Assembly: GCA_019096065.1 (NCBI GenBank)
Contig: JAGUCH010000001.1
Coordinates: forward strand, 6,696,001 to 6,760,000
Reading direction: 5' to 3'
Length of the DNA: 64,000 bases
Origin: Paracyclopina nana
Taxonomy: Eukaryota > Arthropoda > Copepoda > Cyclopoida > Cyclopettidae
In this document: piece by piece, positions 50,728 to 63,700 of the stretch
How positions within the stretch are numbered: the first letter of the stretch is position 1
Layout: each line of letters begins with the position of its first letter
The notes under the pieces: generated by a model
Seen by the model: only the letters and a program-made list of their open reading frames with translations
Told to the model about the DNA's origin: nothing
The model's database searches: none
Program-made: the position numbers and the translations under genes

Positions 50728-51307
50728 TTATATGATGGAAAGTAATTTTCAAATGTTAATGAACTTACCAGCCCAGTGCATCTTGGCTTAGTATTTGTTC
50801 CAGTACTGTGAGGGCATGGGTTGAGAAGCCTTCAGTAGTGCAAGAGTAGCTGAAAATGTTAATGAATCACTTAAAAAGTGTGCATTTTGAATTTGGCACT
50901 TTTTGAAGCTAAAAGATGGGTTGGATCAAGTTTTGTTGGTTATCTCGAATAGAAACTCTCTTCCTCTGCGGAATTTAGCTAGGTTTAGAAGAAGAATAAA
51001 AAGGAAATCTAACAACATTTTTTTCTATCTGTATTCGTAGCTCAGTCAGTAGAGCGTCGGATTCCTAATCTGGATGATCTAGGTTCAAACCCCATGCAAG
51101 GCATTTTTTCTCCTTTTTTCTGCCATGGGATTTACTTCTTGGGCAATATCTGGTTAAACAGAGGAGGAACACACCTTATAAAATACTTTATAATGTGTGT
51201 CACTTGATAAAGTAAAACGTCAGAGCCTTTATATATGTGTAGTTATATGAACTGAGACAAATTGGTAAACTGAATTATACATGCGAAAATTACTTTCCAT
51301 CATATAA
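50728..51307. mobile_element. 580-bp element with 23-bp terminal inverted repeats
   Basis: The left end (50728-50750) and right end (51285-51307) match perfectly as inverted repeats; the core is GATGGAAAGTAATTTTC. Interior non-coding, with a degenerate tRNA-like sequence at 51031-51103. Flanked within 10 bp on both sides by foldback elements. Confidence 0.75.
51031..51103 (+). pseudogene. Degenerate tRNA-Arg(CCT)-like sequence
   Basis: 73 nt in tRNA layout. The D stem GCTC/GAGC pairs perfectly. The anticodon stem pairs with two G-T wobbles around the loop TTCCTAA (anticodon CCT). An intact B box, GGTTCAAAC, and a TTTTTT terminator at 51104-51109 are present. The T stem has two mismatches and the acceptor stem pairs at only four of seven positions, so a working tRNA is unlikely. 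It could be a decayed tRNA copy or the head of a SINE. Confidence 0.7.
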
Positions 51308-51315
51308 TAGTATTT

Positions 51316-51493
51316 TACCTGCTGCTTTTCGGGACTGAGAAGGTGCGGTAAAAATTGCGCGAGTATGGTAAACATAAAACCAAGACGAATCTTTTAACCG
51401 AGCGTAGCGAGGTCAAAAGTGAGTCGAGGTTTTATGTTTACCATACGAGCGCAATTTTTACCGCACCTTCGAAGTCCCAAAAAGCAGCAGGTA
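51316..51493. mobile_element. Foldback element 2 of the repeat block (178 bp)
   Basis: The arms start TACCTGCTGCTTTT and run about 65 nt through AAGGTGCGGTAAAAATTGCG and ATGGTAAACATAAAACC, with few mismatches. The loop region contains CCGAGCGTAGCGAGG. Non-coding. Confidence 0.8.
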
Positions 51494-51497
51494 CAAA

Positions 51498-52245
51498 TTT
51501 TATGCACTTAAACCGAATTTCCAAGTGAGTAATGAACTTGCCGAAATCAAGCGCAATTTCATAAGGGGCCGTGAACTTAAGGCATGCCGATTCCTTGGTG
51601 GGAATTGCTCAGAGATCTGAAACTTTGCATAGCTATAGAAATGTGGAATCCAAGCATGACTTAAAAGTAACTTTTTTCCAAAAACGCAATATATTAGGAA
51701 ATAAATTAATTATCAATTTAGCGTGTTTTCTGAAATAATCCAGAGATGGCTCTGCTATCTAGAAACATTGCTCCCCTCTTTAGCCTGATCAAGAACTACA
51801 AACCATAACAAAGTAGCTGAGCGACTGCCTAACACCTAACAGTAAGCAGCGGCAGCAGTAGTGAAAAAGTGAAAAATCATTGGAAAAATGGATTGAAGAG
51901 GCCAAGAAAACTACAGCGGCCTCGGAAACGTCAGGTATCCCTGCTTATGACAAGTACTTGACCAAGTTGGTAAAAAGTAACCCTAGGGTTCTCATTTACC
52001 ATTTACTAAGTAAAAAGTAACCCTAGGGTTCGCATTTACCATTTACTAAGTAAAAAGTAACCCTAGGGTTCGCATTTACCATTTACTAAGTAAAAAGTAA
52101 CCCTAGGGTTCGCATTTACCATTTACTAAGTAAAAAGTAACCCTAGGGTTGTCATTTACTTCATAGCGCATCGGGAGTGCAAAAAAGCTGAGTCAACCGG
52201 CAAAGTGAATTACTCACGAGGAAATTCGGTTTACAGTGCGTAAAA
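51498..52245. mobile_element. 748-bp element with about 45-bp imperfect inverted ends
   Basis: The left end TTTTATGCACTT continues into ACCGAATTTCC and GTGAGTAAT. The right end carries the complement of these, reading ATTACTCAC, GGAAATTCGGT and AGTGCGTAAAA. It contains the 40-bp tandem array at 51971-52160. No protein-coding frame. Confidence 0.7.
51971..52160 (+). repeat. 40-bp tandem repeat, four units and a partial fifth
   Basis: Units start at 51971, 52011, 52051, 52091 and 52131. Each contains the 12-bp palindrome AACCCTAGGGTT followed by CATTTACCATTTACTAAG. Units 2-4 are identical; unit 1 differs at one or two bases and unit 5 diverges after the palindrome. Confidence 0.95.
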
Positions 52246-55200
52246 CTATTTATGATCACGCATACGCGACCTTGAGATTGTCTGAGAAGACAGAGAAAGT
52301 GATGAAATATTTATGATGGGACTGGTCATCATCCTTCTTGCTGATTGAAAACATTAATCAGATGGCCTCTCAACTATTATAAGGTATTTAAACATTTATT
52401 ACTGCAGTAGTTGAGGCAGCTTATAAACAAGACGCAGGAATATTCAAACTTTATGAGTACTGTCAAGTTTTGAGGCGTCTGTTCCCAATATCTGTTTTAC
52501 AACTTAGAGGAAGCTTTAGCAGCTAGCTAGAGCAGCCTCCAATTCTTCAGGGAGAATAACTAACGAAAATAAAGTGCCTAATTGCTTTCAACAACACCCA
52601 AGAAAAATGAACGTCCAAGACATATGAATCTTTTAAGTCACTCGAGGGTGGAGGAGGAAGACGAAGAGAGATAGAACAAATTCCCTAGCCCCTGTCACCT
52701 GGTCATGTAGAAACATTAATCAAACTTTTCACTACATAACAAAATGAAAAACAAAAATGCAGAACAGCTCGGAGGGGGTTGAACCTAGCGCAAATTGTTT
52801 CACCCTCAGGCAAGAGGAAAAGTGAGCTTTTGTATCTTGATTGTCATAAACGGAGGAGCTTTCGCCATTAGGGAAAAAAGTTTTTGTGTTCATTTTCAAA
52901 ATGAACCGAGTTGATTGTACAATAGCACACCACCTGGGTATTTTTCACCCTAATAGAGTCGCTCATTTTGATAGAATTTAACGATAAAGGGCATGCCACT
53001 AAGGGATTAGCCGCCAGCTCCATCTGCTTGCCATAAATGGAAATCACCTTTGAGTTTTCAAAAGGATTATGACATTTTGACGTGACTCCTGTCAATCACA
53101 ATTCTCAATTCTCCTTTGTGGCAGACCACACAAATTAAAAGGTCCGAAAAACGTTTTAGCAGCAGCGGGCCGCTATGATAAGGATGTCAACACCGTGCTG
53201 AAAATATGTTGAGAACTCTTAACTAATTTGCTGAAGCTCAGCTTTATGTCACAAAAAATGCTGGCTCTGCCAGTTTACTTTATTGCTCCCCTCTTGAAGC
53301 ACTGCTCAGTTAATCTTATGATGAATTGTGGAGAATTGCGGAACAACAGGAAGAGGAGACAAAAACTCGGCCATGGCCAAATGACAAAACTGACGCGGAA
53401 AACTTGAAAAATAGCTGCTACTATCTCAGCTCAAGAAAAAGCCGGCTTCGTTATTCCAAGATTTCCTTTTCCCCGAAAAACAGTCTAACAATCCTCCTAC
53501 TTAGTTATAGTAGGAGCGTGGGAGCAGCCAAAAATAGTAGTATGTCAAGGCTGATTTGAAAGCCAAATTGTGAAATTAAATTCAAAGAGCCTATTCTTTC
53601 ATGTTGAATAACCTTTTCGTACTGAATTCAAATGTAGTAATCTAATTCCAGGAGAAAGCACAAAGAGGAAGAAGGCTGCAATGCCATGTTTTCAAAGCCA
53701 GATTTTCATCTCTCGTAGCCACGTAAAGCACATGCTTGGAATACTCTATTCCCTTTTTTTGCCTACCATACTATGTACACTGTGGGAAAAGCCTCTTCAA
53801 AGGTCTCACCCCACTAAACGAAGCATGAGTTGAAGAACTCTCTTCTGACTGTTGATTCAAATCGATGCAACAAGCTTTATTAAAGATTTCCTCAGTCACC
53901 CACATTTTTTTCATTTAAACCCCGTGCACCGCTGCTTTTGCATTTACGTTGCTTTCTAATGCTCGTAATGCAAAGCTAGATTGCTTTTCTTTTGGCGTTT
54001 CATTATTATAGATTATAGCTCGGTATTTCTTGAGGCTGCTCACAGTGGACCACCACTGGCAATGAAAATCAAAGCCACCAACAGAGTAGTTTCATACCTT
54101 CCCGAGCATGCGCTTTTACCTAAGCTGAATTCTGCCCTTAAAATGTTAGGATTGTTGTGGGGTTTTCTTTTATGGGGAAACAACTGCCCACTGTGGAGCC
54201 AGTGGGCTGACTATTTTTGCAGTGAGTCATGGTCCCGAGAGACAATCTCTTGCGTGCTGTCGAAGATGATAATGACGATGACGTTCCGAGGCGAGACAGA
54301 CATATCAAAACCCAGGATCAGTTAGGAAATATGAGCCCAAATGGAATTTTTGAAATACGACCTTCGGAAGTATCAGGCTGAATTTCTAACCTCTCTCTCC
54401 CTCCTCGGCTTTAAATAATGCATTGAACTTGCTGCAGGACATTAAAAACTCATCCATAAGAATTACTACTAAACTATGCCGCCAGGCTGCGTTTGTTTTT
54501 CCAGCCAAGTAAACAACCAGGCTTGATTCCACGCAGCAGAATCAGCAGTGAGTTGAAGCTCTCTTCGCGCATTTCAAATCTGTACTTGTCACATTCCTTC
54601 TGACAACTTGATGGGCAGAGATTGCAAAAGCTATATTTCCATTAGCAAAACTCAAGACTAGTCTTGGTATGCAACTTGTTCTTTTTGCATCCTTGACCAC
54701 CATTCGTAGAAACTATTTCAGGCTAGCTATTTTGTAGCGCAAGCATGGCTTGAAGAAATTGCTTGAAACTCCGCCCGCGTGGACAATTGATGACTCCACC
54801 ATAGCCATAAAATAAAGACCTCGTCGGGGGATTATTTGAAGCTGTCGTTCACTAACTTTTTAATGAGCTCAGACCCGGACTTTTTGGCTAGAGACATTGT
54901 GGTCACACGGTGAAACTAGAACTTTTAACTCACCCTGCATCGTAACCTTTCAAAGGTGCTGCAGTAATCCCAGAATCAGAAGCAAGTACAGTTTCTGATT
55001 ACATTCACAGCAACATCGCTAATGCAATTACCGACGGACACAACAATGAGCAGCCTAAGAAAAACCCATATTATTTTTTGTGTCGAGACGCAATAATCAA
55101 GCGGTAGTAAAAACACAAAAAGTAGCATAGTAAAAGCAAACAAAGGCTCGGCTGTAGCAGCTCACTGTTCGTTTAATTGCTTTATTACTCGATTGGCAAT

Positions 55201-56571
55201 TACGAGCAAAGCCATAGTTATTATGCAAACTAAGACTTGACAGAGCAATAACAGCCTCAGTCTGGAAAAAAATCCACCGCGCTTTGCAACGAATTCACGC
55301 AAGACGACAAGATAGAATTTTTTCCATTATTGGGAAAACTCCAAGACAAGCCGCGTGGCTGTGGCTTATAATTAAAGCCACAAAGGAGCGCCACATTGAA
55401 GCACAGAAACTAGCTCAATAATTTGAGGGCGAGAACAAAGCCATGCTTTCAAAATTGTGACAAACAGTGATTTGCGAGAGTGCACGCAGCTGATGATCCC
55501 CCAGGATTTTACCTCATCTTCTTTAATGGGGTCGAACTTTTTCCGCCATTTTCCCCCATATTCTCAGGGGATTTCAAGCCAATACCAATTTGTTGTCAAA
55601 CTTCTTCCACCCCGTCCGTCGTGGTGAGCGCGACGACAAAATGGACGTAAAACGATCATAAACTTTGGGTATTAGCTAAAGTTTTAAAGATTCATGCGAA
55701 TTGCCAGCACCTGACACTTTTACCAGTTGGACATCTTTCCCAACTTGAAATAAGAGGCTTCACGGTAAAAAATGGTTTCCATTAGTGTTTGATGCAACAA
55801 GAGCCCGGGAGCTTGTTGTGCCTACTACCAGATATGAGCAATTGTTTATTCATTTTATATCGGATTTGCTTTAGCCCCCACCAACAGCTGCTGTTCTGTT
55901 TGGGAAGAAAGCAGCCTCCCTTGACAATCCATTAATATTTGTTGAGATCAAACCATGTAAAAACTATTATGAAGGCTTTTGCTCCCCAAAATCCGTCGGT
56001 CCAAGTTATTACTGTCTGTCTAGCTTTTGATCTCCAATGTCAAAGACAGAAGCTTCACCAGATCATTTTCACCCCCCAGCCAGCTGGCTTGCAGCTCTTT
56101 CTCCGACAACTACTGCGGTGTACGCGCTCGTCTTTGCTATTACATGACCATAAAAACAACAAAAAATGTGGCTACACCACCATTCCGGATATTAGCGCAT
56201 TTTCAACATGTCGTGCACTAAAAAAGATCCATAGTATTGATCTTCAACGGACTTAGTGATGGTGGGCAATACTGCAGCTAAAGCATGCTCCCCACTAATT
56301 GGGAGACCTTGCAAAATCCAGCTGATTTATAACACAAAGGTAACTTTTTTTACCATAAAGATAAACAAAGCTCTTAATTAAGTTTGGCAAAGTTTCGTGA
56401 ATGGCTGTCAGATTTTTAGGAAGCCTCTAGATTGCACAAAGGGAGCAGCACAATTTTTTCGAGGCTCCTCGTTCTGAGAGAGTTCTTTCTTTTCAGTGAC
56501 TTTTTGCTCGTGTATTTCCTGGAAGATCGATGCCACCAACAAGATTTCGAAAACCTACCTGGAGCTCGTAC
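52246..56571. other. Non-coding region, no gene seen
   Basis: No family-like open frame. A small inverted repeat, CTCCTACTTA/ATAGTAGGAG, lies near 53495-53517. Confidence 0.5.
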
Positions 56572-56576
56572 TATAA

Positions 56577-56785
56577 GGCCGTTCTCATATTGCCGGAAAA
56601 AGCTAAGCTAAGGTGAAAATAGCTAAGCTAAGGTAAAAATAGCTAAGCAAACGCTCAACATTTCAAGCAAAGTAGCTGCTTTTTGTGAATGTAGAGCGAA
56701 ATAACCGGTTTTCGTTGCATAATTTTTACCTTAGCTTAGCTAATTTTACCTTAGCTTAGCTTTTTCCGGCAATATGAGAACGGCC
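56577..56785. mobile_element. 209-bp foldback MITE
   Basis: Terminal repeats begin GGCCGTTCTCATATTGCCGG and extend about 64 nt with two mismatches. The arms include a doubled AGCTAAGCTAAGGT motif. TATAA lies on both sides (56572-56576, 56786-56790), a likely 5-bp or shorter target duplication. Non-coding. Confidence 0.88.
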
Positions 56786-56790
56786 TATAA

Positions 56791-57570
56791 GCGCAACATT
56801 TTGGTTAATTATTTACGCTTACGAGAGCTGCGCATACAACTGAACAAAAGTATCAGAAATCCAAGCTTATTAGGCAATATTTATGGCTAACAAGTGAAGG
56901 GGCCTTGACCGACTCACAGTTGCCTCCTCCACCCAAAACTGAGAGGAAGATAAGAGCAGAAGTCAGTTTTAATTGAAGTTACAGTTGTTCCAGTTTTTGC
57001 ACACAACAAGATGCACACTCGGCGAGAAAACATCTATTTTGCGGCTGGCTCAATCGATCTTTGAGGCTTGACAGTTGAATCTCTTATTCTTTCGAGATCA
57101 GAAAAGAAGAGAAGGGGCCAATTGATGAGCCGTAGCGCAAAGCATAGAACAGCTTCTATAAATGTCTTTCTTTGTTATGCACATCCATCAAGTTGGCACG
57201 TGGCAGTTAAGATGAAATCGACACAAGATTCCTACGATTACCTACAGCAGAAGTAAAAAATGCCCATCCTGTACTACTTCAAGGTTTGTTAAACAATGAC
57301 TAGGAAAAAGGACCTAAACTGCGCGAGTTTCTTATACTTTATCCTTCGATCATGGTACCAAAATTATTACTGAGCACCACAAGGATATTTTGAGACTGCT
57401 AGCGGTTTTTTTGTCCAGCTAAGAAATGGCACTCTTGAACCCAAGTAATGGGACAGAGAATCCAATTGAAAAAAGTTGCGCGGAATTGCACTTATGTCCT
57501 GTTCATGTACCCCCCAAACTCCTTAGGAAAAGGCACGAAAAACACCTCAAGGAAAGGAGAAAAATTGCCT
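56791..57570. other. Non-coding spacer
   Basis: Nothing recognisable between the two MITEs. Confidence 0.5.
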
Positions 57571-57573
57571 TAT

Positions 57574-57718
57574 GGCTTAGTCTCTTCTGGAGATTTCATA
57601 GTGACCAAGCCACGGTCATTATCGTTTCTTATGTACTGAGTAGGTTGCGATGGAACTACATAAGAATCGATAATGACCGTGGCTTGGTCACTATGAAATC
57701 TCCAGAAGAGACTAAGCC
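57574..57718 (+). mobile_element. Foldback MITE, full-length copy (145 bp)
   Basis: 62-nt arms with one mismatch around a 21-nt loop. Ends are GGCTTAGTCTCTTCTGG and complement, with TAT on both sides (57571-57573, 57719-57721). It is the parent form of the deleted copy at 10896 and a same-length relative of the element at 38372. A 3-bp duplication and GG-starting ends suggest a PIF/Harbinger-like driver, but this is only a guess. Confidence 0.9.
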
Positions 57719-57721
57719 TAT

Positions 57722-60700
57722 GACAAGCGCTAGCTGACGCTAAAAATCAGATCGACTTTAAGCCAACTTGAAAGTAAACAAATCTAATTTTGGCTATTAA
57801 GTGCTCTACATTTTGATCCTTTTGAGCAAAATCAAAAGTTAAATTTCATCTTTTATCAAAGAAACGTGATGAAATATAGTTTGTTTTGAAATAGGCTGAA
57901 AACCATGCGACAAAAAGCAAAAATTTCCATTAAAAACGCTGCTCGGCCTCAAGCTGAACTCGTAAAGTGGCAGCCAGCAACAGATTCACTTCTCCTTAAG
58001 ACAATTTTTTCCATACCTTAAGGCATTCTTTATACATGAACAGGGCATTAATCGTCAAATTGCTCCAGTGGGCGGTGGTTTTGCCACAATACAAGTAGAA
58101 AGAAAACACGTGTATTTTCATTTGTAGGTAGTAATTGAAGTGTCACTGAACAGCCCCTTTGTGAGTCATGTATGGAACGTTGCGCTGCAATTTTATCAGA
58201 TCGCAAATGACCATGGCTCGTGCACTGGTGACGAAAGGTACACATACACAGATCCGTGGGGACCAATATAGGACGAAAATTCTCGAGGGTGACATGATGT
58301 CGGCGATGGCAGCCAGGATATTGCGATCACCGCAAAGTTGACCACGGTTGATTGGTCTATTGCATGACTGACATCAAAGCAACCCTCTGAACATCACTAA
58401 ATGCTCAGTTGTGTCAATAGCAATCGATTCAAAGGACGCTTGATTTCCCAAAGGCCCTAAAAAGCTACAGGGTGCCGCGCAAAACTAATGAAAAAGCATA
58501 CGAGTGAGGCTGTCAAAATTGACGGTGGCAGAATTAGCCAGAATGCTCCTCCTACTTCACAGAAAAAATTCACATGCACTAAGGTGCATGGGTAAGCAAA
58601 TAATTAGAGGCTACAATCCTTGGACGCATTGGCGTGACTCGAAGCATTAGCTCAGTGTTTGTGATGCTGGAATAATCGCTTTTTTTCAAAGTGGCTAATT
58701 ACACTATTCTGCAGAAAAATTGAAAAATTAGCTACTGCCACGGCTCACAATGCGAAGCCTTAACTAATGACGATTTAATAACCGTCATTTGATCCACTCA
58801 ATCAACCAGGAGAAAACAACACAAGCTCAGAAAGCCGAATCATTTTCGAAAGCAATGTAGCTCGTTGGTTATGAGGCAAGGAGCAAGACCAAGCATGGTA
58901 GGCAAATAGACTAATTTTGCGCTCGGTTTCCATATAGTGGTACTATAATTATAGTTCAAGGTACATTCGCAATGACTACAGCATGGTGAAAGCATTTGTT
59001 TTCATTTGGGAACATACAATGCGACAAAATACTCTACAGCAACAACTAAAAGAGGGGAGAACTCGAGACCAAAACAAAAAATACTTGGCATTCTTCACAA
59101 GACTTTTTATGGTCAAAAAAGGATGCACCGAAATACTCTGCAGAAAAATTGATATTCAAAGCTTAACTTAAACAGCACCAACCAGCTAATGCTCCTTTTT
59201 CTGAGAGGCACCAGCCAGAAAAAAAGATTATTTCAGCATTGAATTGAACGTCTATGTTATACATTCAAATCGACTTGAGTGAGAAAAGCGCCGCACCAAA
59301 ACCTGTATGAAAATGAATGATTCAAAATAGGAAATAAACGAAAGAATGGAAACAATACTGAAAGCAATCAAATATACTATTTGTCAAACCGTATGAAGAC
59401 AAGTTGCCAAAAAACTAGCAATGAAAAATTGCTTTCGCGTTTGATGAAAGGAGAAACTGTCTCTCTTTTATTGTATTTTTCCTTTGTGGCCGCACATATG
59501 TCAACTTTTTTGCCCAAAACGTAAAGGAAGATTGTCACAAACCTAGCCTGAAGGCGAATATAAAAACGCTCAGTTGTCATTTGAGCTCAAATAGATCAGC
59601 AGATCCAAATCCAATTTGGCAGATTCTGCAAAAAACATGCTGGCAACATAGAATAACAACCATATTAGATTTTTAGTGCCTGAATTATGGGAGTGCGCTC
59701 TCATGGACAGTCATGCTAAACGTAAAGTAAGCTTAAGTTTTCTACTTCAGTAGCTTTTGGCAATCAGGTTTTAAGGACAGATTCATTGGAGTCTATTTTG
59801 ATCAATGGCAAAGAGTTCTATGATAAATTGAGTGCCACTTCACACTTGAAGGAGCAACGATAGAGGATAGACTACTTGTCATTTACAGTCAGCATTAATT
59901 TCGACAAGCGCCAATGAGCTGCTATTATGATAAATATAAGGATAAATAGATAGTATACTGTAGCGCAATTCATGCACTCAATTATTCTGGTGAAGTCCTG
60001 CTTTTAAGCTTAAAATTAGAATATAACTGAGAATTTCGATTTTACTGTAGGATGACATTTGGTAATTCCGAAGAGAAAATTGCAAGTGCCTGATATTTGC
60101 AAATATCAGCATATTATCACGCGTTATTTTGTTGATAGCATTAATTGTAGGTGAACAGAGCCCTATTCAGTAATAGCATTTATGGCAAAAATCAACTTAG
60201 TCATTTTTAAGACAAAAAGCTTAAAGCTTTTAAAAAGAGCTTCTTGGCAATTGAATGTGCAGTCATTGATGGCAGTAGAAGCGTGGTAAGTTTCTAGGCA
60301 AAACTTTTTGTAAGAGCTATTTCATAGCAGGTAGTCAATAATTGCTCATGTCTGAGGAAATTTCCGCCAGTTAATCCTTTCCTCAAAGAAAAGTGAAAGC
60401 CCTTTATTATTATTACTCTACGCTATCGAGCCTGCGGACAAAATTCTGTGATGTTTTTGTTTGAAAGCCTCTCTATCCTGCGAGCAGAAAATTCCCTAGA
60501 GGAAAATATCCATTTCATACCAGCAAAATTACTGCTGATACTAACAACACAGTGGGAACTAACGCATCCATAAAACCACTCTCTTTTCGCCGGGCATAGA
60601 GAGATTGCGAAAAAATGCTAATTCTGCACAACTTCAGTGGGACATTTCAACAGCATTTTCATCCATAAGATCCACTGTGACGAAGAGCTGCTCCTCTGTT

Positions 60701-63700
60701 TCGGTACTCAACTAGATTGAATTTGAAATAAAACTCATTTTCTCCCAAAGTAACTACGTACGCATTAAGGATGGAGCGTGCGTGCGAGGAGGCGCTCAAT
60801 GTTTAGCTATCATAAAAATGTTTCCATGACAATGTCATTTTTACACACAGATAATCCTCTCTTGATGAGCTCTAACTTGAACAGAACGATGTCGTTTCCG
60901 CTTACAAAATAGTTAGTCGGAGGCTGCGTTAATGTCAAAATTTTATGATTCTATCTCATTTAAAGACCCTTGATGGTCTCATTTAATGCAGCATAAAAAG
61001 CGGACATGTTTGATTCGATATTGCAGTTCTTCGAATGCACTTTCGAAGCAAACGGAGGGCAGTAATTTAAAGTTTTTGACCTGAATCCATTAGCTAGGGT
61101 TTTTCATCTTCTCTCGAGGTCGACGCAATGGCTTCGTGAGACATGAGATTCAAATTTGAATCCGAGATCACCAACCCAATTATTTTGCCTCCAATCGATG
61201 ATAGTGGCATGCTTCCCACCCTGCCTGCCAGCATCCAAAAAATACTGATTCTTTTTGGGTCACACAAGAGGTCAAGAATGTTTCATGTCAAATGGAGAGC
61301 TTGTTTGAAGCCAATTAGGCAATCTGTTTTGACTCTACAAATCTGATGCACATAAACATCGTGATTTCACAGAAAGTAAAAAAATTTCTATCAATGCCTT
61401 CTCGCTATGAGCTGTCACGATGGCTTCAAGGCTCAGTTGGACAGTTTGAGCCTCTTCCTACGCAAATATATCTGATTTCACTTCAGAAAAATTGACGGAT
61501 CCGCATGTTTTGTCACATCTGTTGGCCAAGTCGTGTTTTTTCATGCCTCTCGACGAGGCAACAAATCATGTAATATAGCAAATGGAAGGGAAAAAATGTA
61601 AAAAAAAGAAAATCAGTCTATCAACACGATAAATTGAAATTCTTAAGTCAGCCTACTGTTTGCTTGGTTCAAGTTTTGGAAGAGAAATCCTAAGATGTGA
61701 CAAGTCAAGGATAAATAGATCAATGTTCTGCCAACATCTGCTCTAAAATGGAATTCTTCTCGTCAGATTAATTGCCTATGAGCGAGTGATAAAAAGTTAA
61801 TTAGGTTTCATGACAGCACAATGATGGATTACAAACAACCCAAAAGTGTTCACACCTGTTGATAAAAAAATAGGCCATTAAGCATATAAAGGCAACCAAG
61901 GTCCATGTACAGCTTTTAATCATCTCAGACATATTTGCACTCTTCTATCTTTGGCCATTTCTAAAAGGCCTTTGACCTAAAACAATGAGAGAAAAGAATC
62001 GTTAAAGTCACCTGCAGCTAAAACACAAGAATAGTAAAGCCAAAGACCTGTCTCATGTACTATAGAAATCTGCTACATGCAAAACTACGAATTTTTTAAA
62101 TTCAACCTTTTTTCCAAATTTCGACTTAAAAGGTATAGCAGAATTATTAAATATAAATCAGGCTTAACATTCCTACAGATGACAGCGGTATTGCGAACTA
62201 GCGGCTCGTTGAATAGAAGAGTTGTAAAATTTCTTTTGAAGTCACATCAACTTTTCAGATGGTCATCTTAGGCTACAAAGCTCAGCAGGGTGACATTACG
62301 AGACCAAATACTGCCTTGAGCACGCACACACTGGACACAAAGCTATGAAAAGAAGTCGCCCAGTTTTGTGATGAGGAAATTGCAGAGCCCGTTGATGTCG
62401 TAAGGACAAGCAGTGTTTAATTGACAAATGGGCCATGAACCGCATGAAACTCACAAAATTTTGCTTCCCACTGTGTTCAACAATGGGTATTCTGCTGTGG
62501 ACAACAAAAAAGTTAGGAGCAGAATTTCATGCTAGATAGACAATAAAACAAGATGATTTGATCTGAATTTACTTTCATTGATGATAAATGGCCATCCACA
62601 AAACGTGACTGGCCAAGCAAAATAAAGTCATCCAAGTTAACGGAGGCAGTAACATTACTGGAGAGCAACTAATGAAGGTCGTTAGTTGGATGGTTATGGT
62701 GTCGTCAATTCAAGCTCAACAAGGCTATAAGAAAATGAATTCCTCCCACCTGTCATCATTTTCATCGCAAGAGCAACAATGGGGCAAAATTACGACAGTT
62801 TTGGACCCATCACAAGTCGAAAAAGAGAGTCGTTTGTTCTACCTATGCACGACTCTAAAAAGGTAATTTATTCAGTACAGAGCACGTTAATTCTGCCCCT
62901 TTCTGCCAAGCCCTTTTACATTGGATAGAATATTGGAATTATGAGGCAGTAGTTTTTGTCGCCTCCAAAAACCAGTTCATCAAGACTTGACCTTTGAGTA
63001 AACAGCGTGATCTCATAAATCACGCGACGAAGCTCGATTGTATTCAAATAAGGCAAAAACATTTTCGCAATAACATCGAGGGAATTTGTATCAATCAGCC
63101 CAACAAAGAAGGTGAAAAAACGTTCAAATTTCCTGTTTGTTTGAGTCCTCCACGACCATTAAAGGAGCTTGACCCTTTTTTTGTTCACCAGCTGAGTTGG
63201 CTGGGCCGACGCAGTCGCAAGAAGCTCCTGTCTCCCGCTGACTTTTCCAGATGGTTATCAGATCTGACTTAGAGGTGATGCTCAAAAGTTGACACACTTT
63301 TGGTTTACTGCCACTACTTCTTCTCAGTACAGCAATGGTGGTGGCTGGCAAAAACATATGGCCGTCTGATGATGACTTGGGAGAAATCAAAATCTATTGT
63401 TGTCAACACTAGCTTGTAGGTATATATGTGTGGGGGCAAAAGGACCAAGTCATCTAAATCACAATCATCAGATCTGCAGGCACTGATAACAATGAAATAT
63501 TTACATGTGTCGTCGACGACAAGGATGAAAAATCTTGGGTAATTGTCTGAAGTGTGAGAAAAATGTGGACTGGCCGATGCTGCTGCTACATTTTCTGCCT
63601 GACATGAAATTCCTCCGTTAATTGGAGCAATTCACCATCATCGTTCCCCGGCGTTAAATACGCCGTTTGGTTGCCCAACAAAAGGCTAGCATTATTATTG

